Source: Bacteroidales bacterium (GTDB lineage Bacteria > Bacteroidota > Bacteroidia > Bacteroidales > UBA3824). Taken from it: a DNA stretch of 64,000 nucleotides. Under the pieces are notes generated by a model. The model saw only the letters and a program-made list of their open reading frames with translations, searched no databases and was not told the origin of the DNA. Shown here piece by piece: positions 1 through 8,030 of the stretch. Position numbers and translations under genes: made by a program. The DNA lies in NCBI GenBank assembly GCA_017544805.1, contig JAFYDK010000067.1:1-64000 (forward strand). The letters run 5' to 3'. Each line of letters opens with the position of its first letter. Position 1 is the first letter of the stretch.

Positions 1-1
1 G

Positions 2-289
2 GGTCTTGGAGTTGCCGCCGACGTAATCGCTCTCACAGGCATGGCTGTTAGTCTTGCCGCTGTATTCGGAGAAGACCTGCCTAAAAGTGCAGCAAAAGCC
101 CTCGCGGTTTCAGCACTCAAAAAACAGGTTCTCAAACAGCCGGTAAAGTACACCGCCGCCAAACTCTCTTCATTCGTTCCTTGGCTCGGACAGATCCTCG
201 CACCCACGGTTAGCGCAGGCTTGGTAGAAGCTACCGGATGGGCAATGGTCAAGCAGTTCGAAACCGGAAGATTTACTATAATTTGCTAA
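2..289 (+). CDS. C-terminal part of a membrane-associated helical protein, DUF697/EcsC-like (5' end outside window)
   Basis: An open frame runs from the first bases of the window to a TAA at 287-289, so this is the tail of a gene that begins upstream. The visible 95 residues contain two hydrophobic helical stretches rich in Ala, Gly and Val, joined by a basic loop, and a Pro-Trp-Leu-Gly turn before the second stretch. That layout resembles the C-terminal helical pair of DUF697-type proteins, which often follow GTPase domains. The assignment rests on pattern only, because the diagnostic N-terminal half is missing. The gene is closed by a strong hairpin terminator and is therefore transcriptionally separate from the CRISPR-associated operon that follows. 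Confidence 0.5.
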   Translation, partial: GLGVAADVIALTGMAVSLAAVFGEDLPKSAAKALAVSALKKQVLKQPVKYTAAKLSSFVPWLGQILAPTVSAGLVEATGWAMVKQFETGRFTIIC

Positions 290-298
290 CGTATTCGG

Positions 299-334
299 AG
301 AGCGGCTCTCCAACCTTCGGAGAACCGCTCTTTA
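299..334 (+). terminator. Rho-independent terminator after the partial first gene
   Basis: A 13-bp near-perfect stem (arms 299-311 and 319-331, one mismatch) with a 7-nt loop is followed by a short T run. It starts 10 bases after the stop codon of the preceding gene and ends about 20 bases before the WYL regulator start. Confidence 0.8.
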
Positions 335-352
335 CTTAATAATTAATTCAAC

Positions 353-1258
353 ATGCTAACAGACACGCAAGAACGCGAAAAAAAAATATACGACTTCTTT
401 CAACGCAAGGCGCAAAAAGACGGCATAACAATGTCGGAGTTTTGCGAGTGGCTTGATGTCGCAGAATGTAATCTATACAAAGATGCAAATGGCAAGCTAC
501 AAGAATACATTATAGACTCTGTTTCACGTTTCAAGAGAATGAGACGTGAATTTGCCGACTTGCTGTCAGAGCGAAAAGAAGGCAAAAGTAAACGCTTTTT
601 CATAGACGAACCTCTTGACGAAAGTTTGTATCAAATACACGTCAAATTCAAACGTCGTTTCAACAATGCATTGGGCAAGATTGGACTTAAGATTCAATAT
701 ATGAAATTTGCCCCCGACAACAGCATTAACGAGGTATTGTTTTACCCTGAATACAAACGAATATACAACAGGAAAACATACCTATACGGTGTTGCCATCG
801 ATTCTGACGGGGACAAATACGATATTGTAAACGATTGCAAAACAGAGAAAGAGTTCACGCAAATCCATCTTGACAGGATAACGCACATCGAAGAACTTGA
901 TAGAAAACAGTTTAAGTTTGTTCATACCTTCAACGACACGAAGGAATGGCAAAAACAATTTGAGTATGTACTCGGAGTTGACCCAATTCTTGACCGTAAA
1001 CCGCAGGAGTTTTTACTTTACGTAAAAATTTCATTTCGAGAACGTTTTGACAAAGATGTTTTGGCTGGATTTGTAGTTTCAGAAGAACAATCAAACAAGA
1101 AAGACTATTCTTTGCTGAAACTAAAAATCAAGCCAAACAAAGAATTGGAGCGCAAACTCCTATCATACGGCAACGATGTACTTGTGGCATCGCCACAAAC
1201 AATCAAAACCGTAATTGCAAAAGAAATCAAAAAGTTGAACGAATATTATAAAGAGTAA
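353..1258 (+). CDS. WYL-domain transcriptional regulator of a CRISPR type III ancillary operon
   Basis: The 301-residue protein has the layout of WYL-family regulators. A helical N-terminal part (about 1-100) is followed by a WYL core, with the signature kept as Thr-Tyr-Leu-Tyr-Gly at 142-146 in place of Trp-Tyr-Leu, then the usual Leu-Asp-Arg-Ile strand-helix at 173-176. A C-terminal WCX-like segment ends in a Ser-Tyr-Gly-Asn-Asp-Val (271-276) motif and an amphipathic helix. WYL domains are ligand-binding modules often linked to CRISPR and other defence operons. The N-terminal winged helix is not clear, so DNA binding is inferred. The next gene starts 5 bases after the stop, so it heads the operon and may regulate it. 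Confidence 0.72.
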   Translation: MLTDTQEREKKIYDFFQRKAQKDGITMSEFCEWLDVAECNLYKDANGKLQEYIIDSVSRFKRMRREFADLLSERKEGKSKRFFIDEPLDESLYQIHVKFKRRFNNALGKIGLKIQYMKFAPDNSINEVLFYPEYKRIYNRKTYLYGVAIDSDGDKYDIVNDCKTEKEFTQIHLDRITHIEELDRKQFKFVHTFNDTKEWQKQFEYVLGVDPILDRKPQEFLLYVKISFRERFDKDVLAGFVVSEEQSNKKDYSLLKLKIKPNKELERKLLSYGNDVLVASPQTIKTVIAKEIKKLNEYYKE

Positions 1259-1263
1259 AAGAT

Positions 1264-2244
1264 ATGGAAAGGATATTAATCTCCATACTATCCGACCACA
1301 CCATACCCAACTTCCTTTTCATTAAGGAAACCCAAGGGGAGTACGACCAAAACATCTTCATCACAACGCAGCAGGTCGAAGACAACAAACGCGACATCGA
1401 CTTGGAAAAAGCGTTGAAGTTGAGGAATGTACGCCGCATAAAAGTCTCCAACGACAACTATTTCAAGATAATGGAAACCCTGTCGTCGGAAAAGTTTGAT
1501 ACCGATGCCGAATATTGTGTCAATCAGACAGGCGGAACAAAAGTGATGTCGATAGCAGCATTTAACTTCTTCTCCAAATTCAAAGCGCGTTTTGTTTACG
1601 TCCCCATCGGAACTAACAAATACTGCGAATTTGACAGTGACCGTCAGTACGATTTGAATTACAGACTTTCGCTCAAAGAATATTTTTCGCTGTATGGAAT
1701 AAGTTTCAAGTGTAATAATGAAATGATTTTTAAATCCGGAGAAGCGTTTAAAATATTCGGGAAAGTATGCAGCAGTCGATTTTATCTTCCTAAGAAATTG
1801 ATAAATAGTCAAGAGTTGCCGACAGCGGAAGAGCGTGTATATTACGGCGGGCAATGGTTTGAAGATTATGTTTACAAGCGAATCAAATCAGATTATAATC
1901 TGCCCGATGACGCAATTGCTAAATCCCTTAAAATTTTCAGGGGCGTGGCGGTTGGTTTGAATGACAACGAACTTGATGTGGCTTTTGTTAAAGATAACAA
2001 ACTTACCGTCATAGAATGTAAAGTAACAATGTTTGGATATGGCAAACCTAAAGAAACCATAGAAGAATATTTGTACAAGCTCGCTGCAATTTCAAAAGAT
2101 TTTGGATTGGTGGTTAATTCGTATATTTTTACGCTTCACAAGATGGAAAAAATATCGGGCAACTTTGAAAAACGTATGAAAATTCTTGGTATTAAAGGAA
2201 TTTACGATGGTAAAAGAATTGCAGAAAAAGATTTAAAATTATAA
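1264..2244 (+). CDS. Card1/Can2-like CARF-domain nuclease (DUF1887 family)
   Basis: This 326-residue protein joins an N-terminal CARF domain to a C-terminal PD-(D/E)XK nuclease. The CARF hallmark Asn-Gln-Thr-Gly-Gly-Thr-Lys lies at 87-93, in the loop that reads cyclic oligoadenylate in this family. The nuclease part shows Glu200 after a Gly-Gly-Gln-Trp-Phe segment, Asp238 in Asn-Glu-Leu-Asp-Val, and Glu251-Cys-Lys253, which is the D...ExK metal-binding core. Known Card1/Can2 enzymes are activated by cyclic tetra-adenylate made by Cas10 and cut nucleic acids during type III immunity. All expected catalytic residues are present, so the gene looks functional. It sits 5 bases after the WYL gene and 10 bases before the Csx1-like gene. 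No Cas10, the usual source of the activator, is in the window. Confidence 0.85.
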   Translation: MERILISILSDHTIPNFLFIKETQGEYDQNIFITTQQVEDNKRDIDLEKALKLRNVRRIKVSNDNYFKIMETLSSEKFDTDAEYCVNQTGGTKVMSIAAFNFFSKFKARFVYVPIGTNKYCEFDSDRQYDLNYRLSLKEYFSLYGISFKCNNEMIFKSGEAFKIFGKVCSSRFYLPKKLINSQELPTAEERVYYGGQWFEDYVYKRIKSDYNLPDDAIAKSLKIFRGVAVGLNDNELDVAFVKDNKLTVIECKVTMFGYGKPKETIEEYLYKLAAISKDFGLVVNSYIFTLHKMEKISGNFEKRMKILGIKGIYDGKRIAEKDLKL

Positions 2245-2254
2245 AGACTACAAT

Positions 2255-3589
2255 ATGGCAAGAAAAGTATTCATATCATTCCTAGGCGGCACCAATTACC
2301 GCTATTGCGACTATCAGAAAAACGACAAGTCGTATGGCAATGTCCGTTTTGTTCAAGAGGCCACACTAAACTACCTTGATGTCAATAACAATTGGGAGGA
2401 AACCGATGTAGCGATGATACTATTGACCAAAGTTGCCAAAGATTCCAATTGGGTTGACAACGGACAAAAAGACAAGTTAGGCAACACAATTTGCGACGAA
2501 CAGACCCAAAGCACTCTCGAAGGCTTGGAATCTCGCCTACAACAATTCAAAATAGACAAACAGATTGTCGATGAACTTCCCGAAGGGAACAACGAAAGCG
2601 AAATTTGGGAAGTATTTGAACGTGTTTTCGACAAAATTAATGAAGGAGACCATCTCTATTTCGACATCACACATGGATTCCGTTACCTACCGATGCTTGT
2701 AATGGTACTTTGTAACTACTCCAAATTTTTGAAAAAAATAACAGTTGAAAGCATAACGTATGGCAACTTCGAGGTAGCACGCAAACTTGGGCACGGACTT
2801 ATTGTAGATTTGCTTCCTCTCACAAAACTTCAAGATTGGACATACGCCGCAGGACAATATCTCGATAGCGGAAGCGTTGAAAAACTCGCCATATTGTGCA
2901 ACGATGAAACAAAACTTGTCCTGCGTGAATCGTTGGGCAAAGACGAGGGAGCACGTAATCTAAAAAACTTTGTCTCTAAACTATCATCAGTGGTAGAGGA
3001 ACGTCGTGCATGCAGAGGCATTGATATTATTCAGTCAAAATCACTAAAAGGACTGAAAGATGCCGCTGACATACTCGAAGAATCCACATTTATCAAACCA
3101 TTTAATCCGATTTTTGAAAAGATAAAAAAATCACTTGTATCTTTCGATGAAAATGAAAATATCAGAAATGGTCTGTCTGCGGCAGTATGGTGTTACGACA
3201 ACGGTCTGTATCAGCAATCTGCAACAATCCTGCAAGAATTTGTGGTTTCTTTTTTCTGTTTAAGGCATCAAATTGAGATTGCTGACGAGGAAAAACGTGA
3301 GTTGGTCAATAAAGCTTTCAATATAAGGGCGAACAACACCGATGAGAAAAACTGGATTGCCAAAGACGAACAGAAAACTAAAATACGAGAAATTTTAGGC
3401 GATGACTATTTCGCCAACGAGAAATTGATTGCGTACTTCCAAAATCTAACTGAGGTGCGCAATGACTTCAACCATTCAGGAATGCGTTCAAAACGTGCAC
3501 CAATGAAACCAGCGAATATCAAAGAAAACATAAAGAAATGTATCTGCGGTTTTGCCGTATTATTGTTTAACATTAAAATTGAAAAATAA
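2255..3589 (+). CDS. Csx1/TM1812-type CARF-HEPN ribonuclease
   Basis: The 444-residue protein starts with a Rossmann-like CARF domain (Phe-Ile-Ser-Phe-Leu-Gly strand at 6-11). It carries the DxTHG motif, Asp137-Ile-Thr-His-Gly141, that defines the CRISPR-associated TM1812/Csx2 subgroup. The C-terminal helical domain ends with Arg402-Asn-Asp-Phe-Asn-His407, a canonical R-x4-H HEPN ribonuclease motif. Proteins of this kind are activated by cyclic oligoadenylate and degrade RNA non-specifically in type III defence. The stop is followed after 7 bases by the next small gene. With the preceding Card1-like nuclease this gives two different signal-activated effectors in one operon. Confidence 0.88.
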   Translation: MARKVFISFLGGTNYRYCDYQKNDKSYGNVRFVQEATLNYLDVNNNWEETDVAMILLTKVAKDSNWVDNGQKDKLGNTICDEQTQSTLEGLESRLQQFKIDKQIVDELPEGNNESEIWEVFERVFDKINEGDHLYFDITHGFRYLPMLVMVLCNYSKFLKKITVESITYGNFEVARKLGHGLIVDLLPLTKLQDWTYAAGQYLDSGSVEKLAILCNDETKLVLRESLGKDEGARNLKNFVSKLSSVVEERRACRGIDIIQSKSLKGLKDAADILEESTFIKPFNPIFEKIKKSLVSFDENENIRNGLSAAVWCYDNGLYQQSATILQEFVVSFFCLRHQIEIADEEKRELVNKAFNIRANNTDEKNWIAKDEQKTKIREILGDDYFANEKLIAYFQNLTEVRNDFNHSGMRSKRAPMKPANIKENIKKCICGFAVLLFNIKIEK

Positions 3590-3596
3590 TTCCACT

Positions 3597-3938
3597 ATGC
3601 TCTTAAACCTCTCCAACCACCCCTCCACTTCGTGGAGTGAACCCCAACTTGCTGCCGCAGGCGGCAATGTCGTAGACCTTGCGTTCCCTCAGGTTGCCCC
3701 CGATGGCGACGAAGCCTACATAGAACAACTCGCCAATGATTACTACAACAAAATCAATGCAATGCCTAACATAGAAGCCGTCCACATTATGGGCGAGATG
3801 AATTTTACATATAGTCTTGTAAGCAAACTCAAAGCCCACAATATACGCTGCGTTGCCTCAACCACCAAGCGCGAAACCGTGGAAGAAAATGGCGTAAAAA
3901 TTTCAAAGTTTAATTTTGTAAGATTTAGGGAATACTAA
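3597..3938 (+). CDS. Small CRISPR-associated protein of unknown function between csx1-like gene and cas6
   Basis: This 113-residue protein begins Met-Leu-Leu-Asn-Leu-Ser-Asn-His-Pro-Ser. I chose the ATG at 3597 because a longer reading would overlap the preceding gene by 38 bases and lose that start. The middle holds a His-Ile-Met-Gly-Glu-Met stretch and the C-terminus Val-Arg-Phe-Arg-Glu-Tyr. Alternating strands and helices suggest a small Rossmann-like fold. I recall similar small proteins in Bacteroidota CRISPR loci but cannot assign a family by sight. Its position between a cyclic-oligoadenylate effector and Cas6 makes a ring nuclease of the Csx15/Csx16/Csx20 kind a reasonable guess, but no catalytic motif proves it. 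One base separates its stop from cas6. Confidence 0.7.
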   Translation: MLLNLSNHPSTSWSEPQLAAAGGNVVDLAFPQVAPDGDEAYIEQLANDYYNKINAMPNIEAVHIMGEMNFTYSLVSKLKAHNIRCVASTTKRETVEENGVKISKFNFVRFREY

Positions 3939-3939
3939 A

Positions 3940-4602
3940 ATGCACCAAATCAAAACTTTAATAGTAAAATTCTCCCCTGAACTTGCTAAACATGAAGTGC
4001 CGTTGTTTAGGGGAGCGGTGATTGCGACCTCGGGCGGTGGAACGCTTTTTCACAACCACGTGGGCGACAATTACCGCTATTCGTATCCGCTGATTCAGTA
4101 CAAACGTATTGGAAAATGTCCCGCCATCGTGTGCGTAGGTGCGGGCGTTGAGAGTATTGGCGAACTGTTTTCTAATGGAAACTTTTCTTTTGAAATTGGC
4201 GAGCGCACTGTGGATATGGAAATTGTGTCGATAAAAGCCAACAAAACCACCGTGCAACTATGGAACAGCAATTTCAATTATTCGCTCACCAATTGGTTGC
4301 CTCTCAATAGCGAAAACTACAAAAAATATATGCAATCTGAGTTGATGACCGATAAAATTGCACTCCTCGAAAAAATTTTAAAAGGTAATATTCTATCGTT
4401 TTTAAAATCTATGGGAGTATTTATCGAAGACGAACTAACGTGCAGTATAACAAGCATTTCGTCGAGTCATATCGAGCGTTACAAAAAACTCAGCCTTATG
4501 GCGTTCAACTTACAATTTTCTACCAACGTATCGCTGCCCCACCTTATAGGTCTTGGCAAAAATGCAAGTCTTGGCTTTGGTGTGGTAAGGGAGTGCAGAT
4601 AA
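3940..4602 (+). CDS. cas6: Cas6-family CRISPR RNA processing endoribonuclease
   Basis: The 220-residue protein looks like the Bacteroidota Cas6 type. An N-terminal segment (about 23-70) contains Phe-Arg-Gly-Ala-Val-Ile and a Leu-Phe-His-Asn-His motif whose histidines 38 and 40 are candidate catalytic residues. The C-terminus carries the Gly-rich loop Gly-Leu-Gly-x4-Leu-Gly-Phe-Gly (about 204-214) that Cas6 enzymes use for RNA contact. Cas6 cuts pre-crRNA within repeats to give crRNAs with an 8-nt 5' handle. It is the last gene of the ancillary operon. The only array seen in the window is the two-repeat one at 11.6 kb. Confidence 0.8.
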   Translation: MHQIKTLIVKFSPELAKHEVPLFRGAVIATSGGGTLFHNHVGDNYRYSYPLIQYKRIGKCPAIVCVGAGVESIGELFSNGNFSFEIGERTVDMEIVSIKANKTTVQLWNSNFNYSLTNWLPLNSENYKKYMQSELMTDKIALLEKILKGNILSFLKSMGVFIEDELTCSITSISSSHIERYKKLSLMAFNLQFSTNVSLPHLIGLGKNASLGFGVVRECR

Positions 4603-4610
4603 TTTACAGA

Positions 4611-4757
4611 AATAGTTTACCAAATCCATCTTAATTTTGTAGATTTGGTAAAAAATTTTAATTTATGATAACAAATAGATATATAATCACATACAGCAAT
4701 TTACTTAAAAATAGTTTACCAAATCCATCTTTTTTTTGTAGATTTGGTAAACTATTT
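4611..4757 (+). repeat. Two palindromic repeats with promoter in front of ATPase 1
   Basis: Two copies of an inverted repeat occur here: arms TTTACCAAATC at 4616-4626 and 4715-4725 pair with GATTTGGTAAA at 4642-4652 and 4741-4751. In the second copy the pairing extends to 17 perfect bp (4709-4725 with 4741-4757). Left arms are 99 bp apart, three times 33. Each copy contains TAGATTTG (second at 4739-4746), an exact match to the Bacteroidota -7 box TAnnTTTG, so promoter and palindrome coincide. The likely role is an operator for the downstream ATPase gene. Confidence 0.75.
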
Positions 4758-4795
4758 TTATTTTTGAGGGCGGAATCGGTTATAAATCAACGCTT

Positions 4796-6214
4796 ATGAT
4801 AGGAAGAAAAAATGAACAAAAATTGCTATTGGATACTTTGCAAAGCGACGAATCTCAATTTGTGGCAGTGTATGGACGTCGACGTGTTGGCAAAACCTAC
4901 CTTATTAGGGAAACTTTTGGATATAATTTTGCTTTTCAGCACACTGGATTGCAAAAAGGTAGCAAAACGGAGCAACTTAACGAGTTTAAACGTTCGTTAA
5001 AGAATGCAGGAATGAAAAATGTGCCACCGTTATCAAATTGGATGGATGCATTTTATGCATTGTGGGAGTTTTTGCAATCTCTTCCCGACGGCAAAAAGGT
5101 TGTTTTTATTGACGAACTACCTTGGCTTGACACTCCAAAGTCGAATATGGTAAGTGCTCTCGACCATTTTTGGAATGCGTGGGTCACCACTCGTAAAGAT
5201 ATAGTTCTTGTGGTGTGTGGCAGTGCTACTTCATGGATTATCAGCAAGATAGTAAGGAACTACGGTGGTTTGCACAATCGTCTTACAAGGCAGATTTATC
5301 TTGAACCATTTACGCTTTATGAATGTGAATTATATGCCAAGTCGAAACATTTGGGTATGAGCCGCCGTAATATTTTGGAAATATATATGGTTTTGGGCGG
5401 CATACCTTATTATTGGAGTTTTTTGAACAAAGGCGATAGTCAAGCGCAAAACCTTGACAAATTGTTTTTTAGCAAAAATGGAGAGTTGGTTGGTGAATAC
5501 AAAGCCCTTTATTCGTCGTTATTTAAGAACCCAGAGTCGTATATAGAAGTCGTGTCGATCTTGGGACGAAAAAAAGCAGGAATGACCCGTCAGGAAATCA
5601 TTGATGCTATCAAGAAAAACGAAGGTGGAAAACTTACCATCATTCTTGAAGAGTTAGAACAATGTGATTTTATCCGTTCATATAAATCAATTGGCAAAAA
5701 GAAAAAAGATACTGTGTTTCAGTTGATTGATAATTTTACATTGTTTTATTTCAAATTTATGGACGGCACAATAAAAATCGAAAAAAATTATTGGTCGAAA
5801 GTGATGCAAAAACCTATTTATAATGCGTGGAGTGGTTTGGCGTTTGAAAGAATTTGTTTGCAGCATATCGACCAAATTAAGAAGGCCTTGGGAATTTCGG
5901 GTGTTATCTGTAATGTTTGTTCATGGAATTACAGACCCAAAAATACAGACGAAAAAGGTGTGCAAATAGATTTACTTATCGACCGCGACGACAATGTAAT
6001 CAACCTTTGCGAAATCAAGTTTTCAAAATCAGAATATGAAATTACAGCAGAATACGAACGAGAACTTTATCGTAAGGCTGAGGTATTCACTCGGGAAACA
6101 GGCACAAAAAAGGGAGTTGCAATAGTGATGATTACAACTTTCGGTCTTGTTGAAAACGAATGGAGCAACAATATCAACAAACAAATTGTTTTGGATGATT
6201 TGTTTCATTCGTAA
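4796..6214 (+). CDS. P-loop ATPase of the ATPase_2/DUF234 family with PD-(D/E)XK-like C-terminus
   Basis: The 472-residue protein has a Walker A motif Gly27-Arg-Arg-Arg-Val-Gly-Lys-Thr34 and a Walker B Val-Val-Phe-Ile-Asp-Glu at 102-107, typical of STAND/AAA-like archaeal-type ATPases. The C-terminal part carries Asp392 and Glu406-Ile-Lys408, a D...ExK arrangement like that of DUF234 proteins, which often look like restriction-type nuclease folds. The ATG at 4796 is the first in frame after the promoter-bearing repeats. Function in vivo is unknown; such ATPases are expanded in Bacteroidota and archaea and are often proposed to have defence or mobile-element roles. It is a single-gene unit with its own repeat-borne promoter. 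Confidence 0.8.
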   Translation: MIGRKNEQKLLLDTLQSDESQFVAVYGRRRVGKTYLIRETFGYNFAFQHTGLQKGSKTEQLNEFKRSLKNAGMKNVPPLSNWMDAFYALWEFLQSLPDGKKVVFIDELPWLDTPKSNMVSALDHFWNAWVTTRKDIVLVVCGSATSWIISKIVRNYGGLHNRLTRQIYLEPFTLYECELYAKSKHLGMSRRNILEIYMVLGGIPYYWSFLNKGDSQAQNLDKLFFSKNGELVGEYKALYSSLFKNPESYIEVVSILGRKKAGMTRQEIIDAIKKNEGGKLTIILEELEQCDFIRSYKSIGKKKKDTVFQLIDNFTLFYFKFMDGTIKIEKNYWSKVMQKPIYNAWSGLAFERICLQHIDQIKKALGISGVICNVCSWNYRPKNTDEKGVQIDLLIDRDDNVINLCEIKFSKSEYEITAEYERELYRKAEVFTRETGTKKGVAIVMITTFGLVENEWSNNINKQIVLDDLFHS

Positions 6215-6280
6215 TTATTAAAATACAAAAATCATATCCCACATAGAGATTTTATACGTTCGCTGAGCGATGAGTTTTTC

Positions 6281-6386
6281 TTTTCCGATACCGAAAATCG
6301 AGTTTTACTTTCGTTTTCCGATACCGAAAATTTAAGTTTAATTTTGATTTCCGATACCGAAAATTCAATTTTAATTTGTATCTTTG
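6281..6386 (+). repeat. Three 33-bp-phased repeats with promoter in front of ATPase 2
   Basis: Three copies of TTTCCGATACCGAAAAT begin at 6282, 6315 and 6348, giving a 33-bp period. Linkers between them share a loose AGTTTTAnTTTnG pattern. The array ends in TATCTTTG at 6379-6386, a match to the -7 box, about 25 bp before the ATPase ATG. The third copy covers the expected -33 region. The sequence is unrelated to the repeats in front of ATPase 1 and ATPase 3. Confidence 0.8.
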
Positions 6387-6410
6387 CTACCTAAAATTCA
6401 AGTTTGAGAT

Positions 6411-7733
6411 ATGAAATACATTGAAAGAAAGATAGATAACGAACTTAAAGAATGGCGAGATACTATCAACAGAATGCCGCTCTTGATTCGGGGTGCAAGG
6501 CAGGTGGGCAAAACTTCAAGTGTTAGGCATCTTGGCGAAAGTTTTAAGTATTATGTGGAAATCGATTTGAACGAGCACAGAGAACTGCACAAACTTTTTA
6601 CGCAAATGCTTACACCTCAGGAGATTTGCCGTCAAATATCATACATAGTCAACAAACCCATAGAAGCAGGCAAAACATTACTTTTTATCGACGAAATTCA
6701 AGCTTGTCCCGAGGCTATCAATAAGTTAAGGTATTTTTATGAACAATATCCCGAATTGCATTTGATAGCAGCGGGTTCGCTGTTGGAATTTGTGTTGGCA
6801 GATTTGCCTTCGTTTGGCGTGGGGAGAGTGAGATCTCTCTTTATGTATCCGCTTAGTTTTGAGGAATTTCTGTGTGCCAACGGAGAGAAATTGTTGGCGC
6901 AGGCATATCAAAATGCAAGTCCAGACAACCCTCTTGTTGAAATTGTTCACAACAAACTTCTTCAACGTTTCAGCACTTTTGTTCTTACAGGCGGAATGCC
7001 CAAAGTGATAATGGAATATATTGAAAGTCAAGATTTAAGGAAGTGTCAACTTGTGCTAAACGATTTGGTGGTTTCGTACAAAGATGACTTCAAAAAATAC
7101 CGCAAAAGGATTTCCGAGGAACGCCTTTCGATGGTTTTGGAGTCTGTTGCCCGCCAACATTCAGGCAAATTCGTCTATTCCAACGTTAATGACAACTTAT
7201 CGCTTAGTCAAGTTAAACTGACTTTGGAAATGTTGATTAAAGCAGGACTTGTTTATCCCGTGGTTCATACTGCCGCCAACGGAATACCTTTGGGAGCTGA
7301 AACCAACGAACGCTATCAACGTATGGCTCTGTTTGATACGGGTATTTTGCTTAGGATGTTGGGGCTGAATTTGGCTGAACTTTTTGTTAAAGGTATTGAG
7401 AATTTTTCTAACAAAGGTTCATTGGCAGAGATTTTCGTGGCAACAGAATTGGTAAAAAACTCGTCGTGTTACGAACCTTCGCAACTATTTTGTTGGCATC
7501 GCGAAAAAAAGGATAGTCAGGCGGAAGTAGATTTTGTAATTCAACGCGGCTCAGATATTATTCCTGTGGAAGTAAAATTCGGTACAAAAGGCAGTATGCA
7601 GAGCCTAAAAATTTTTATGAAAGAAAAAAACTCAAAATACGGTATCCGAACTTCGCTCGAAAATTTCTCTAACTACGAGAATATCAAGGTTGTTCCACTA
7701 TATGCAATTTCTAATATTTTGAAATACAACTAA
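6411..7733 (+). CDS. P-loop ATPase of the AAA_14/DUF4143 family
   Basis: The 440-residue protein has Walker A Gly28-Ala-Arg-Gln-Val-Gly-Lys-Thr35 and Walker B Leu-Phe-Ile-Asp-Glu (91-95), followed by Ile-Gln-Ala-Cys, the usual AAA_14 signature. The C-terminal DUF4143 part ends with Glu-Val-Asp-Phe-Val-Ile and Pro-Val-Glu-Val-Lys, again a D...ExK nuclease-like core. Length and order match the family, so the gene looks intact. The molecular role of this family is not established. The stop is followed after only 2 bases by a fragment of a helicase-like gene, which suggests this ATPase once had a co-transcribed neighbour. The 5' repeats are specific to this gene. Confidence 0.85.
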   Translation: MKYIERKIDNELKEWRDTINRMPLLIRGARQVGKTSSVRHLGESFKYYVEIDLNEHRELHKLFTQMLTPQEICRQISYIVNKPIEAGKTLLFIDEIQACPEAINKLRYFYEQYPELHLIAAGSLLEFVLADLPSFGVGRVRSLFMYPLSFEEFLCANGEKLLAQAYQNASPDNPLVEIVHNKLLQRFSTFVLTGGMPKVIMEYIESQDLRKCQLVLNDLVVSYKDDFKKYRKRISEERLSMVLESVARQHSGKFVYSNVNDNLSLSQVKLTLEMLIKAGLVYPVVHTAANGIPLGAETNERYQRMALFDTGILLRMLGLNLAELFVKGIENFSNKGSLAEIFVATELVKNSSCYEPSQLFCWHREKKDSQAEVDFVIQRGSDIIPVEVKFGTKGSMQSLKIFMKEKNSKYGIRTSLENFSNYENIKVVPLYAISNILKYN

Positions 7734-7735
7734 TT

Positions 7736-7912
7736 ATGTCAGAAAATATTACCCTTACACCCTCGCAACAAAATGCTTTCGATAAGATTGTAGCATTTGT
7801 TGTTGTGGGCAATATCGTACATCACAAAAAACAGCATATCAGTACATTTTCGTTGATTATCGCTGATAGTCAGCAGTTTCTTAATTCTATCGGGCAAAGA
7901 ATCGAGTTGTGA
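7736..7912 (+). pseudogene. 5' fragment of a helicase-like gene, truncated after ~22 codons
   Basis: The ATG at 7736 opens a frame whose first 22 residues include Leu-Thr-Pro-Ser-Gln-Gln-Asn-Ala-Phe-Asp-Lys-Ile, typical of the N-terminus of PIF1/RecD-like superfamily 1 helicases just before the P-loop strand. After about 7801 the similarity stops and the frame reads antisense to the cas2 fragment until a TGA at 7910-7912, with no Walker motifs. I infer a deletion that joined this 5' end to the truncated cas2 in opposite orientation. Confidence is limited by the short length. Confidence 0.5.
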
Positions 7913-8020
7913 TTCTTCGTCTTCAATGCAACGTTTTATAATTTCATTGTCTTTAACACCCGCCTGAACAATCCGCTGCAAAATTTCTTCGGCACTAACA
8001 TCGTGTTTTCGTCGGCTCAT
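7739..8020 (-). pseudogene. cas2: cas2 fragment lacking its 3' part
   Basis: The minus-strand frame of 93 residues starts with a charged N-terminal extension, a Leu-Pro-Asp-Arg-Ile-Lys-Lys segment, then Met-Leu-Phe-Phe-Val-Met-Tyr-Asp-Ile. That is the first beta strand and catalytic-site Asp of Cas2, as found in the N-terminally extended Cas2 proteins of Bacteroidota. Downstream of about 7801 the frame reads through the antisense of the helicase fragment, so the remaining Cas2 fold (roughly 70 residues) is absent. It begins 10 bases after the ATPase 3 stop on the same strand. Together with the cas1 fragment at 9.9 kb it marks a dismantled adaptation module. The Cas2 call rests on one strong motif and its setting. 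Confidence 0.6.
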
Positions 8021-8030
8021 AAGTTACATG

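Noticed and set aside
3552..3596. Longer start for the small CRISPR-associated protein
   Set aside because: It would overlap the csx1-like gene and places the conserved-looking Met-Leu-Leu-Asn-Leu-Ser start inside the protein.
4611..4757. Paired palindromes before ATPase 1 as a CRISPR array
   Set aside because: Only two copies, palindromic throughout, 99 bp apart, and they include the promoter of the next gene.
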